NCBI GenBank assembly: GCA_958428365.1
Contig: CAUAFT010000011.1
Span: 1-64,000, forward strand
Direction: 5' to 3'
Length of the DNA stretch: 64,000 nt
DNA from: an uncultured Lachnospiraceae bacterium
GTDB lineage: Bacteria > Bacillota > Clostridia > Lachnospirales > Lachnospiraceae
Shown: one piece after another, positions 42,681-50,611 of the stretch
Numbering within the stretch: the stretch's first letter is position 1
Layout of the letters: every line of letters starts with the position of its first letter
Program-made: the position numbers and the translations under genes
The notes under the pieces: model-generated
What the model was told of the DNA's origin: nothing
The model's input: only the letters and a program-made list of their open reading frames with translations
Databases searched by the model: none

Positions 42681-44231
42681 ATGCGTATTACAAACAGCAT
42701 GATCATGAACAACACGGCAAGTAATATGAATACCAACAAGACATTGGTGGATACTTTAAATACCCAGATGTCTACGCAGAAAAAAATCGACAGGCCGTCC
42801 GACGACCCCGTGATCGCCATCCGCGCCCTGCGTCTTCGCAGCAGCCTGAGCGAGATCGATCAGTATTATGAAAAAAACATACCGGATGCAGAATGCTGGT
42901 TAGAAGCCACAGAGACTGCCCTGAAAAATATGCAGTCCATTATCACCGATATTTATAAGCAGTGTGTCAACGGCGCTACGGACACTCTGACGGAAGAAGA
43001 CAGGAACACGATCTTAGTGAATTTACAGCAGATGCGTGACCAGGTCTATTCAGAGGGAAATGCGGATTATGCGGGAAGAACCGTATTCACGGGATATAAG
43101 ACCAATAAGACCCTTACCTTCCAGGAAGATACGGAGGATACCTCCTATAATATCACCCAGACCTTTGAATATGACGATATTTCCATCAAGAATTATTATT
43201 GTGATCTCTCCTCCGTGCCGTCGGCAGACGACCTGAAAGCGGGAACTCTTCCATCCGAGGATATGGAAATTAAGGAGAACACTTATAGCCGGATCCGTCT
43301 TGCCTACGACAGCCTTGGAGATCTGACTCAGCTGCAGTACAGGGATGCGGATGGAAATCTCCAGGATGTGGATGGAATGACTATCAATTTCCTGGATGAG
43401 GATGGAAATGCAGCCACGGATACTGTGGAATTTGTGGAGCGGCATTATACGGATTGGCAGAATGCCTATAATTTTGAAGTGGAGGACAATCAGGTAGTCT
43501 ACATCCCGGAGACCGGAGAGATTCTTCTGGGTAAGAATGTTGCGACGCATATGAGTGCGACGCAGCCTGATATTGTTGCCAGCTATGACAAGACGGGATT
43601 TGCCAAAGGTGAGCTTCGTCCGGAACATTACTATGACTGTACGGATACCACAAACCCGAATCCGGATAATCACATCACCTATGTAAAAGAGGATCAGGAG
43701 ATCAATTACATGATCGCTTTCAGCCAGACCCTTGCGGTGAATACACAGGCGTCAGATGTTTTTGATTCCGGAATGCAGAGGGATATTGATGAGCTGACCG
43801 ATGCGGTACAGATGGCAATCACCGCTCACGATAAGGTGAACAAGATCAAAGCCATGATGGATGAGGAGCAATATGCCGGAGAGGAAGATCAGGCGCTTTT
43901 ACAGGAGTGGCTGGATACGGCAAAGAAGGAAGCGGATTATGCCGATGCTAATATGAAAAATGTTTATTCAGAGGGTATCACAAAATTCCAGGGATATCTG
44001 ACCGACGTCACCCTTGCCAGAACCGATGTGGGAAATAAGGGAAGTCGTTTAGCCCTTACCAAATCCAGAATGTCCAATCAGCAGCTCACCTTTGAAAAAT
44101 TAAAGTCCACAAACGAGGACAAGGAGCTGTCGGATATTATTATCGAGTACACTGCGGCTTATAACGCATACCAGTCTTCCATGCAGGCGGCGGCAAAGGC
44201 GATCAAGCAGACCTTACTGGATTATATTTAA
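42681..44231 (+). CDS. flgL: FlgL, hook-associated protein 3
   Basis: FlgL forms the second junction layer next to the filament. The N-terminus MRITNSMIMNNTASNMNTNKTLVDTLNTQMST with KKIDRPSDDPVIAIRALRLRSSL, and the C-terminus LSDIIIEYTAAYNAYQSSMQAAAKAIKQTLLDYI, are flagellin-like D0/D1 coiled coils. At 516 residues it is larger than the usual 300 or so, because of an inserted surface domain (about 160-340). TAAGGAGGG precedes the ATG. Confidence 0.9.
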   Translation: MRITNSMIMNNTASNMNTNKTLVDTLNTQMSTQKKIDRPSDDPVIAIRALRLRSSLSEIDQYYEKNIPDAECWLEATETALKNMQSIITDIYKQCVNGATDTLTEEDRNTILVNLQQMRDQVYSEGNADYAGRTVFTGYKTNKTLTFQEDTEDTSYNITQTFEYDDISIKNYYCDLSSVPSADDLKAGTLPSEDMEIKENTYSRIRLAYDSLGDLTQLQYRDADGNLQDVDGMTINFLDEDGNAATDTVEFVERHYTDWQNAYNFEVEDNQVVYIPETGEILLGKNVATHMSATQPDIVASYDKTGFAKGELRPEHYYDCTDTTNPNPDNHITYVKEDQEINYMIAFSQTLAVNTQASDVFDSGMQRDIDELTDAVQMAITAHDKVNKIKAMMDEEQYAGEEDQALLQEWLDTAKKEADYADANMKNVYSEGITKFQGYLTDVTLARTDVGNKGSRLALTKSRMSNQQLTFEKLKSTNEDKELSDIIIEYTAAYNAYQSSMQAAAKAIKQTLLDYI

Positions 44232-44243
44232 TGGAGGTAGCAG

Positions 44244-44702
44244 ATGAAAGTAGATACAAGAGTATTTGGGGAAATAGACATTGAAGATGAAAAGATCCTT
44301 ACCTTCGAGGATGGGATCATAGGATTTCCGGACATGAAACAGTTCGCACTGATCTTCAACAGTGAAAAGGAGAAACGCACAGAGATCAGTTGGCTTCAGT
44401 CTCTGGATGAACCGGTATTTGCATTGCCTGTTATGAATCCTCTGGTCATCAAGCCGGATTACAATCCCATAGTGGAGGAAGAACTCTTAAAAACATTGGG
44501 GAACCTGGAGCCGGATAACATGCTTGTTCTGGTGACCGTAACAGTACCGGAAGAGATTGAAAAAATATCCATCAACCTTAAGGCGCCGATTGTGATCAAC
44601 GCCAATGAGAGAAAAGCAGCGCAGGTCATTGTAGACGGCGAAGAAGTGAAATATCCAATCTATGACATCATTAAATCAGACCAGAAGAAGGCAGGTGAGT
44701 AG
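44244..44702 (+). CDS. fliW: FliW, flagellin-binding CsrA antagonist
   Basis: FliW binds either flagellin or CsrA and so ties flagellin translation to its secretion. The sequence DIEDEKILTFEDGIIGFPDMKQFALI and the C-terminal VINANERKAAQVIVDGEEVKYPIYDII are typical. Its length of 152 residues is normal. csrA begins two bases after its stop, the usual pair. Confidence 0.95.
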   Translation: MKVDTRVFGEIDIEDEKILTFEDGIIGFPDMKQFALIFNSEKEKRTEISWLQSLDEPVFALPVMNPLVIKPDYNPIVEEELLKTLGNLEPDNMLVLVTVTVPEEIEKISINLKAPIVINANERKAAQVIVDGEEVKYPIYDIIKSDQKKAGE

Positions 44703-44704
44703 AG

Positions 44705-44920
44705 ATGCTGGCACTTACAAGGAAAAAAGGAGAATCCCTGATGATTAACAACAATGTGGAAGTAACCATATTAGAAATCCGCGGGGATCAGATCAAACTG
44801 GGAATCTCTGCTCCAAAGGACGTTTCCATTTATCGAAAAGAAGTATATCTTCAGATACAGGAAGAAAATAAGGCAGCCTTTGTCAGCGAAAACACGGATG
44901 CGTTAAAAAAATTGTTTTAA
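44705..44920 (+). CDS. csrA: CsrA, RNA-binding translational regulator
   Basis: This 71-residue dimeric protein binds GGA motifs in mRNA leaders. MLALTRKKGESLMINNNVEVTILEIRGDQIKLGISAPKDVSIYRKEVY is highly conserved. With FliW upstream it forms the FliW-CsrA switch that in Bacillus represses flagellin translation. A likely target is the fliC leader at 50260-50611, which carries several GGA motifs. Confidence 0.97.
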   Translation: MLALTRKKGESLMINNNVEVTILEIRGDQIKLGISAPKDVSIYRKEVYLQIQEENKAAFVSENTDALKKLF

Positions 44921-44924
44921 GCAT

Positions 44925-44951
44925 TAATTTATTTACAAAAATTACCGATAT
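44925..44951 (+). promoter_or_regulatory. SigD promoter for flaG-fliD-fliS
   Basis: TAAT (44925-44928), 15 bases, then ACCGATAT (44944-44951). The -10 element matches the sigma-28 consensus well; the -35 element has one mismatch. It lies 46 bases ahead of the flaG start. Confidence 0.7.
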
Positions 44952-44997
44952 AACAGTTAGATAACAATAGACATGAGCTCACATGGAGGTGACATAT

Positions 44998-45420
44998 ATG
45001 GCAATTGAAGCGATCAGGAGCGCGGGAGCAACGTATCAGGCTGTGTCGGCGCCGGAAGTTACCAGGGAAGCGTCTCAGCCTAAGATTCAGGTTGTTGAGA
45101 ATCAGGCAGGCTCCGCAGCGCTGGCAGGTAATACCGTGAAGTTAGATGTAAAGGATTCCGGAGAGCAACAGGGAAGTAACCAGGAATCACAGGGCCGTGC
45201 CAATGCGGAAAATGTGAAAAAGACGATCGAGCAGATCAATAAGAAGGCGGTGAACTCGGAAGCGGTGTTCGGAATTCACGAGGGAACGAACCGCGTCATG
45301 ATTAAAATCGTGGATAAGACGACAAAAGAAGTAATCAAAGAATTTCCACCGGAAGAGACACTGGATATGATTGCAAAAGTATGGGAGCTGGCAGGCATCA
45401 TGGTGGACGAGAAGAGATAG
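44998..45420 (+). CDS. flaG: FlaG family flagellar protein
   Basis: The C-terminal 60 residues (NSEAVFGIHEGTNRVMIKIVDKTTKEVIKEFPPEETLDMIAKVWELAGIMVDEKR) are the FlaG domain; the N-terminal half is low complexity. FlaG affects filament length and is usually encoded beside fliD, as here. The ATG at 44998 follows GGAGGTG; the ATG at 44983 lies within that site. A SigD promoter precedes it. Confidence 0.92.
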   Translation: MAIEAIRSAGATYQAVSAPEVTREASQPKIQVVENQAGSAALAGNTVKLDVKDSGEQQGSNQESQGRANAENVKKTIEQINKKAVNSEAVFGIHEGTNRVMIKIVDKTTKEVIKEFPPEETLDMIAKVWELAGIMVDEKR

Positions 45421-45432
45421 GAGGAAGGCGAT

Positions 45433-46920
45433 ATGGCAGTTCGAATCACGGGATTAGTATCAGGGCTTGATACTGACTCTATCGTTCAGGAATTAGTATC
45501 GGCGTATGCTACAAAAAAAGAAGATTTAGAGAAAAAGCAGACCAAGTTATCCTGGCAGCAGGATGCCTGGAAGGAAATGAATACAAAGATTTACAGCTTT
45601 TATAGTACATCCTTGACAGAGTTCAAATTCATGTCCAACTTTGACGGCATGAAGAAGACCACCCTGTCCGATGAAACTAAGGCGACAATCACTGCAGGCA
45701 GTACCGTTATCAACGGAACACAGACTTTAAAGATCAATCAGCTTGCTACAGCCGGTTATTTGACCGGAAAAAAACTGGAAAGCAAGTCGGAAGAAGGATA
45801 TTCTACATCTACAAAACTCTCTGAATTGGGAATCAGCAATACGGAATTAAAGCTCAAGGTTGGAGATGAAGAAAAGACTGTAAAAATCAACGGTGATATG
45901 ACCATTAGTGATTTTACAAAGGCTTTAAAAGAACAGGGAGTAGATGCCAACTTCGACACCACTCAGCAGAGATTTTTCATTAACTCCCAGGAGAGTGGAG
46001 CGGATGCAGATTTTAACTTTATTGAGAGTGACTCCTCAAGTGACGCACTTAAGAAATTGGGACTTTCCACATCAGACGGAGCCGTAAAGCAGGATGCTTC
46101 CAATGCGATCATCGAATTGAATGGCGCGACCTTTGAGGGAAGCAGCAACACCTTCACCATCAATGGATTGACGATTACGGCAAAAGGTGTCAGTGAATCT
46201 ACGATGTCTCTTGTAACTGAGACGGATGTGGATGGAGTATACGATAAGATTAAGAGCTTCATCAAAGGATACAGTGAATTGATCAATGCTATGGACGCAG
46301 CATATAATGCGGATTCTGCAAAAGGTTATGAACCGTTAACCGATGATGAAAAAGATGCCATGAGCGAGACGGAAGTTGAGAAATGGGAGCAGAAGATTAA
46401 AGATTCGCTGCTTAGAAGAGATTCCACCCTGGATACCGTGGCATCAGCTATGAAAATGGCTATGGCAAAATCTTACACGATCAATGGTAAGGACTACAGC
46501 CTTTCATCTTTTGGTATTAGTACCTTAGGATATTTTACGGCAGCGGAAAATGAAAAGAATGCATACCACATTGATGGAGATGCGGATGACGAATCCACAA
46601 AATCAAATACGGATAAATTAAAAGCAGCTATTGCTTCCGATCCGGATACAGTAGCAGCATTCTTCAATCAGCTTGCCAGCGGCGTATATGATGCATTGGA
46701 TGCCAAGATGAAGTCTACTACTCTGAGCAGTGCTTATAAAGTATATAATGACAAGCAGATGCAGGAAGAGTATGATGATTATACGGAACAGATTGAGACC
46801 TGGGAGACCAGACTGGAAGAACTGGAAGAATATTATTATGATAAGTTCTCGGCAATGGAGTCAGCGTTAGCAACGTTGAATTCCCAGCAGTCACAGTTAT
46901 CAGGTTTGCTGGGTTCGTAA
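45433..46920 (+). CDS. fliD: FliD, filament cap protein
   Basis: FliD caps the growing filament and helps flagellin fold. VRITGLVSGLDTDSIVQELVSAYATKKEDLEKKQTKLSWQQDAWKEMNTKI is the classical N-terminus, and the C-terminal coiled coil (YTEQIETWETRLEELEEYYYDKFSAMESALATLNSQQSQL) is also typical. Its length of 495 residues is normal. It is followed 15 bases later by fliS. A second, divergent FliD-like protein is encoded at 62445-63743. Confidence 0.95.
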   Translation: MAVRITGLVSGLDTDSIVQELVSAYATKKEDLEKKQTKLSWQQDAWKEMNTKIYSFYSTSLTEFKFMSNFDGMKKTTLSDETKATITAGSTVINGTQTLKINQLATAGYLTGKKLESKSEEGYSTSTKLSELGISNTELKLKVGDEEKTVKINGDMTISDFTKALKEQGVDANFDTTQQRFFINSQESGADADFNFIESDSSSDALKKLGLSTSDGAVKQDASNAIIELNGATFEGSSNTFTINGLTITAKGVSESTMSLVTETDVDGVYDKIKSFIKGYSELINAMDAAYNADSAKGYEPLTDDEKDAMSETEVEKWEQKIKDSLLRRDSTLDTVASAMKMAMAKSYTINGKDYSLSSFGISTLGYFTAAENEKNAYHIDGDADDESTKSNTDKLKAAIASDPDTVAAFFNQLASGVYDALDAKMKSTTLSSAYKVYNDKQMQEEYDDYTEQIETWETRLEELEEYYYDKFSAMESALATLNSQQSQLSGLLGS

Positions 46921-46935
46921 AAAGGGGGATATCAC

Positions 46936-47322
46936 ATGGCACCAAACAGTGCATATCAGGCATATAACAATAGTAAAGTTTTAACAGCATCTCCGGCAGA
47001 ATTGACTCTGATGTTGTATGAAGGAGCAATTAAATTCTGTAATATTGCTATTATGGGAGTAGAAGAAGGAGATATTGAGAAGGCTCACAATAATATTATG
47101 AAGGTGGAGCGGATTATTACAGAATTTCGGGCAACGCTGGACGAGAAATATGAGGTGTCAAAAGATTTTGACAATGTATATATATACTTACAGCAGCGTC
47201 TACAGGAAGCGAATCTGAAAAAAGATAAGGAAATCCTGGAAGAAATACTGACTCATCTTCGTACCATGCGGGATACCTGGAAAGAAGTTATGCGTCTGAA
47301 CAAGCTCGCAAAAGCGAATTAG
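46936..47322 (+). CDS. fliS: FliS, flagellin export chaperone
   Basis: This small helical protein binds the C-terminus of flagellin in the cytoplasm. The sequence AYQAYNNSKVLTASPAELTLMLYEGAIKFCNIAIMGVEEGD is diagnostic. Its length of 128 residues is normal. AAGGGGG precedes the ATG. Confidence 0.95.
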   Translation: MAPNSAYQAYNNSKVLTASPAELTLMLYEGAIKFCNIAIMGVEEGDIEKAHNNIMKVERIITEFRATLDEKYEVSKDFDNVYIYLQQRLQEANLKKDKEILEEILTHLRTMRDTWKEVMRLNKLAKAN

Positions 47323-47331
47323 GAGATTCAT

Positions 47332-47805
47332 ATGCAGAGTTATATTCAAGTGCTGATACAAAGCCTTCACCAAAAAGTGGAGGCTTTAGATTGCATTATA
47401 GAAAAAAATAAAGAGCAATATGAGATTTTGTCTGCGGAAGAAGCGGATATGGATGCCTTCGAGAAAAATGTATCGGAAAAGAGCGAATATATTGACAAGA
47501 TCGTTTTTCTTGACGATGGATTCGAGGAAATTTATGCCAGAGTCAAGGAGGAGCTGAATGTAAATCGTGTTGCTCATGTAGAAGAAATCAGGCAGATGAA
47601 GAAATTGATTGCCGATATCACGGAGCGCAGCATGAAGATCCAGGCACAGGAGCAGCGCAATAAGGAGCTTGCAAGTATGCAGTTTTCAAAGGCGAAGAAA
47701 AAAATCCGTCAGGTCAAAGCGGGAAGCAAGGGGGCAATGCAGTATTACAAAAATATGCAGCAGCTTAATTTTGTGGATCCGCAGTTCATGGATAAAAAGA
47801 AATAG
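47332..47805 (+). CDS. FliT/FlgN-like flagellar export chaperone
   Basis: This 157-residue, nearly all-helical, charged protein has the size and position of FliT, directly after fliS, and a FlgN-like N-terminus (LIQSLHQKVEALDCIIEKNKEQYEIL). The C-terminal basic tail includes FSKAKKKIRQVKAGSKG. It probably escorts FliD or another late substrate. Sequence alone does not separate FliT from FlgN. Confidence 0.6.
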   Translation: MQSYIQVLIQSLHQKVEALDCIIEKNKEQYEILSAEEADMDAFEKNVSEKSEYIDKIVFLDDGFEEIYARVKEELNVNRVAHVEEIRQMKKLIADITERSMKIQAQEQRNKELASMQFSKAKKKIRQVKAGSKGAMQYYKNMQQLNFVDPQFMDKKK

Positions 47806-47829
47806 AAAAGTGGAAGAAAGTGATTTTTG

Positions 47830-47878
47830 CAGAGTGACATTATGGCGCAGAGGCGTGGTGTCACTCTGTTTCTTTCTT
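47830..47878 (+). terminator. Intrinsic terminator after the fliD operon
   Basis: CAGAGTGACA (47830-47839) pairs perfectly with TGTCACTCTG (47859-47868), followed by TTTCTTTCTTT. Confidence 0.85.
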
Positions 47879-47970
47879 TGCTTGAAAGCCCTAAAACGAG
47901 GATGCGGTATTGTTTCAATGACTAATTGCAAAAGTTATGAAATAGGAATTGAACCTTTTCTTTGTCTGTG

Positions 47971-48144
47971 CTAAGATAAACGCAAAGCATATTTTCTATT
48001 TATGACACTCAGTCATATCTAAAATTCTACGGATTCTTAATCATTTCAGAAAATTCATGCTTTAAAAATTCACAATAAAAAAGCAGGAGTTTTCGGAAAG
48101 AGAAGAATGGGTAGAGACCTCCTGCGGTATACAGGAGGAAAAAA
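47971..48144 (+). promoter_or_regulatory. Conserved leader of Rpn gene 1 with alternative hairpins
   Basis: This leader is shared with those at 49074 and 59149. Three elements stand out: A, GCAGGAG at 48083-48089; B, CCTCCTGC at 48118-48125; C, CAGGAGG at 48132-48138, which is the ribosome binding site. B can pair perfectly with A, leaving C free, or with C through a 7-base loop, hiding the site. An upstream block containing AAGCATATTTTCTATTTATG and TTCATGCTTTAAAA is also conserved. The switch is inferred from complementarity. Confidence 0.65.
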
Positions 48145-49050
48145 ATGAAAGAGACGAGATTAACAACAGAAGAATTACCAGGCGTACGGAAGGATTATAA
48201 GGACACTATTTTCCGCAGACTGTTTAGTGAGAAGAAATCATTGTTGAGCCTTTACAATGCAGTAAATGGTTCTGGTTATGAGAATCCGGAGGAGCTTGAA
48301 ATTGTAACTCTGGAAAATGCAGTCTACATGAATATGAGAAATGATCTTGCGTTTGTGATTGATTACTCACTGCATCTCTATGAGCACCAGTCCACTTATA
48401 ATCCCAATATGCCTCTGAGAAATCTTTTTTATGTGGCAAAGGAACTTTCTATGCTGGTAGATGAGAATTCCCTTTATCGCAGAAGTCTCGTAAAGATTCC
48501 AACGCCCAGGTTCATTGTGTTTTACAATGGAATCGAGAATCAGCCGGATCAAAAATATTTGCGTCTATCAGATGCATTTGAATGTTCGTTGGAAGAACCT
48601 GACCTGGAATTGGTGGTAACGGTACTGAATATTAATCCGGGAAAGAATGTTGAACTTATAGACCAGTGTAAACCTTTAAAAGAGTATATGATTTATGTGG
48701 AAAAAATAAGAGAATATGCGTCACATATGTTAATCGAAGATGCTGTCGAGCGGGCGGTACAGGAATGTATCCGCGAGGGAATATTGGAGGAATTTTTAAA
48801 ACAAAACCGGAAGGAGGCAGTCGAAGTGAGTATTTTTGAATACAATGAAGAACTTGTGATGCAGGACGTCCGTAAGGATGAGTTCTCAAGAGGAAAAAAG
48901 GAAGGAATAGAACAGGGAATAGAACAGGGCGAGGAACGAGTAAACCTGTTGAACAAGAAACTGCTTGCAGAGAATCGAATTACAGATTTAAAGAGAGCAA
49001 TGGAGGACGGCGGATACAGGAAAAAATTATATGATGAATTTGGGCTGTAA
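48145..49050 (+). CDS. Rpn-type PD-(D/E)XK nuclease/putative transposase, copy 1
   Basis: The N-terminal 220 residues match the Rpn/PDDEXK putative transposase family: KDTIFRRLFSEKKSLLSLYNAV, then the nuclease core DLAFVIDYSLHLYEHQST with Asp and an E-x-Q variant of ExK. The C-terminus is a helical tail with RGKKEGIEQGIEQGEE and the conserved end LKRAMEDGGYRKKLYDEFGL. Rpn proteins are DNases that promote recombination and can limit phage. It interrupts the space between the fliD operon and fliC and has a near-identical tandem copy 1104 bases downstream. Confidence 0.82.
   Translation: MKETRLTTEELPGVRKDYKDTIFRRLFSEKKSLLSLYNAVNGSGYENPEELEIVTLENAVYMNMRNDLAFVIDYSLHLYEHQSTYNPNMPLRNLFYVAKELSMLVDENSLYRRSLVKIPTPRFIVFYNGIENQPDQKYLRLSDAFECSLEEPDLELVVTVLNINPGKNVELIDQCKPLKEYMIYVEKIREYASHMLIEDAVERAVQECIREGILEEFLKQNRKEAVEVSIFEYNEELVMQDVRKDEFSRGKKEGIEQGIEQGEERVNLLNKKLLAENRITDLKRAMEDGGYRKKLYDEFGL
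48826..49050 (+). CDS. Candidate intragenic small protein (RpnS-like) in Rpn copy 1
   Basis: AAGGAGG at 48811-48817 lies eight bases before an in-frame GTG at 48826, inside the Rpn reading frame. Starting there gives a 74-residue product made of the C-terminal tail only. In E. coli, Rpn genes are known to yield a C-terminal small protein that inhibits the full-length toxin. Here the internal site is better than most start sites in the window. Expression is inferred. Confidence 0.5.
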   Translation: MSIFEYNEELVMQDVRKDEFSRGKKEGIEQGIEQGEERVNLLNKKLLAENRITDLKRAMEDGGYRKKLYDEFGL

Positions 49051-49073
49051 GTTGCACCCTTTAAATATTCATG

Positions 49074-49248
49074 CTAAGATAAAGACAAAGCATATTTTCT
49101 ATTTATGACAGTCGGTCATATCTAAATTCTATAGATTCTTAATCATTTCAGAAAATTCATGCTTTAAAAATCCACAACAAAAAAGCAGGAGTTTTCGGAA
49201 AGAGAAGAATGGGTAGAAACCTCCTGCGGTATACAGGAGGACAAAAAA
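49074..49248 (+). promoter_or_regulatory. Conserved leader of Rpn gene 2 with alternative hairpins
   Basis: It is almost identical to the leader of copy 1. The elements are A, GCAGGAG at 49185-49191; B, CCTCCTGC at 49220-49227; C (ribosome binding site), CAGGAGG at 49234-49240. B-A and B-C pairings exclude each other. Confidence 0.65.
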
Positions 49249-50163
49249 ATGAAAGAGACAAAATCAACAAAAGAACTACCAGGCGTACGGAAGGATTATA
49301 AGGACACCATCTTCCGCAGACTGTTTAGCGAGAAGGAATCATTGTTAAGTCTTTACAATGCAGTCAATGGTTCTGACTATGAGAATCCGGAGGAGCTTGA
49401 AATCGTAACTTTGGAAAATGCGGTTTACATGAATATGAGAAATGATCTTGCGTTTGTAATTGATTATTCACTGCACCTCTATGAACACCAGTCCACTTAT
49501 AATCCCAATATGCCTCTGAGGAATCTTTTTTATGTGGCAAAGGAACTTTCTGTGTTGGTAGATGCAAATTCCCTTTATCGCAGAAGCCTCGTGAAGATTC
49601 CGGCGCCCAGGTTCATCGTGTTTTACAATGGAACCGAGAACCAGCCGGATCAAAAATACTTGCGGCTGTCAGATGCATTTCAAAATTCGTTGGAAGAACC
49701 GGATCTGGAACTAGTCGTAACGGTACTGAACATCAATCCGGGAAAGAATGACGAGCTTTTAGACCAGTGTAGACCATTAAGAGAGTATATGATTTATGTA
49801 GAAAAAATAAGAGAATATGCGTTGCATATGTTGATTGAGGATGCTGTCGAGCGGGCGGTACAGGAATGTATCCGCGAGGGAATACTGGAGGAATTTTTAA
49901 AACGAAACCGGGAGGAGGCAGTCGAAGTGAGTATTTTTGAATATAATGAAGAACTTGTGATGCAGGACGTCCGTAAGGATGAGTTCTCAAGAGGAAAGAA
50001 GGAAGGGCTAGAACAAGGAGTACAGCAAGGGCTAGAACAGGGAGAAGATCGGGTGGTTGCATTGAATAAAAAACTGCTCGCAGAGAACCGAATTATAGAT
50101 TTAAAGAGAGCAATGGAGGATGGCGGATACAGGAAGAAACTGTACAAAGAATTTGGCTTATAA
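49249..50163 (+). CDS. Rpn-type PD-(D/E)XK nuclease/putative transposase, copy 2
   Basis: This tandem copy of the preceding gene has 304 residues and differs mainly by scattered substitutions and a longer repeat in the tail (EGLEQGVQQGLEQGEDR). The nuclease core DLAFVIDYSLHLYEHQST and the C-terminal ending LKRAMEDGGYRKKLYKEFGL are unchanged. The duplicated unit of about 1.1 kb includes the leader. It ends about 70 bases before the SigD promoter of fliC. Both copies appear intact, which suggests selection or recent duplication. Confidence 0.82.
   Translation: MKETKSTKELPGVRKDYKDTIFRRLFSEKESLLSLYNAVNGSDYENPEELEIVTLENAVYMNMRNDLAFVIDYSLHLYEHQSTYNPNMPLRNLFYVAKELSVLVDANSLYRRSLVKIPAPRFIVFYNGTENQPDQKYLRLSDAFQNSLEEPDLELVVTVLNINPGKNDELLDQCRPLREYMIYVEKIREYALHMLIEDAVERAVQECIREGILEEFLKRNREEAVEVSIFEYNEELVMQDVRKDEFSRGKKEGLEQGVQQGLEQGEDRVVALNKKLLAENRIIDLKRAMEDGGYRKKLYKEFGL
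49927..50163 (+). CDS. Candidate intragenic small protein (RpnS-like) in Rpn copy 2
   Basis: AGGAGG at 49913-49918 is followed after eight bases by an in-frame GTG at 49927, giving a 78-residue C-terminal product. The site is kept although the codons differ from copy 1 (an Arg-Glu-Glu in place of Arg-Lys-Glu). Confidence 0.5.
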   Translation: MSIFEYNEELVMQDVRKDEFSRGKKEGLEQGVQQGLEQGEDRVVALNKKLLAENRIIDLKRAMEDGGYRKKLYKEFGL

Positions 50164-50232
50164 AATGATTTGCTTGAAAGAGTCTGCATTTCGTATTCAA
50201 AATAAAAAATGTCGAAAAATCAAAAAAAGCTA

Positions 50233-50259
50233 TAAAGTAATTTTTAACTTAACCGATAT
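50233..50259 (+). promoter_or_regulatory. SigD promoter of flagellin
   Basis: TAAA (50233-50236), exactly 15 bases, then ACCGATAT (50252-50259), a very good sigma-28 promoter. It implies a leader of about 345 bases before fliC. Confidence 0.88.
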
Positions 50260-50611
50260 ATAAAGTACAAGGGAAAAGAGTCATCCCTACAGAGGAAAGC
50301 GGATGACGATATTCAAGGAGGAATCAAACAGCATATCTGATACCGCAAAAAGATGGACAAGCGGTGGTTATAGATGGAAGACTCTCATCTTGAAGTTCCC
50401 GAAATGACAATTACATATTTACAACTATCATACGAGTAAGGAGAATCACAGATTCTTTTACTATAGAGTAGAAAATTTACTTAGCGGAATGGAAACCTGA
50501 TATGGAAGGAATGACCGAGCGCGCGGCGGAAAGGCTTTGCATAGAGGGAGAACGGAACGCAAAAGAAAAATTAGGCATGGAAGCCTATCTAAATTCAAGG
50601 AGGAAAACATT
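50260..50611 (+). promoter_or_regulatory. Long structured fliC leader with GGA motifs (likely CsrA target)
   Basis: The leader holds a hairpin, GTCATCC (50280-50286) with GGATGAC (50301-50307), whose loop displays a GGA at 50294-50296. More A-N-GGA-type motifs lie at 50315, 50438, 50489, 50502 and 50506. The ribosome binding site AAGGAGG at 50597-50603 has a near copy (TTCAAGGAGGAA) at 50312-50323. GGA in a loop and at the ribosome binding site is the CsrA pattern, and csrA-fliW lie 6 kb upstream. Confidence 0.6.

Noticed and set aside
48145..50163. The Rpn pair as a complete insertion sequence
   Set aside because: No terminal inverted repeats or target duplications were seen; the repeated flanks are leader sequence, so only a tandem duplication is supported.
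50537..50611. Upstream extension of flagellin by 25 residues
   Set aside because: The added residues are basic and unlike any flagellin N-terminus; the ATG at 50612 has AAGGAGG and begins the conserved sequence.
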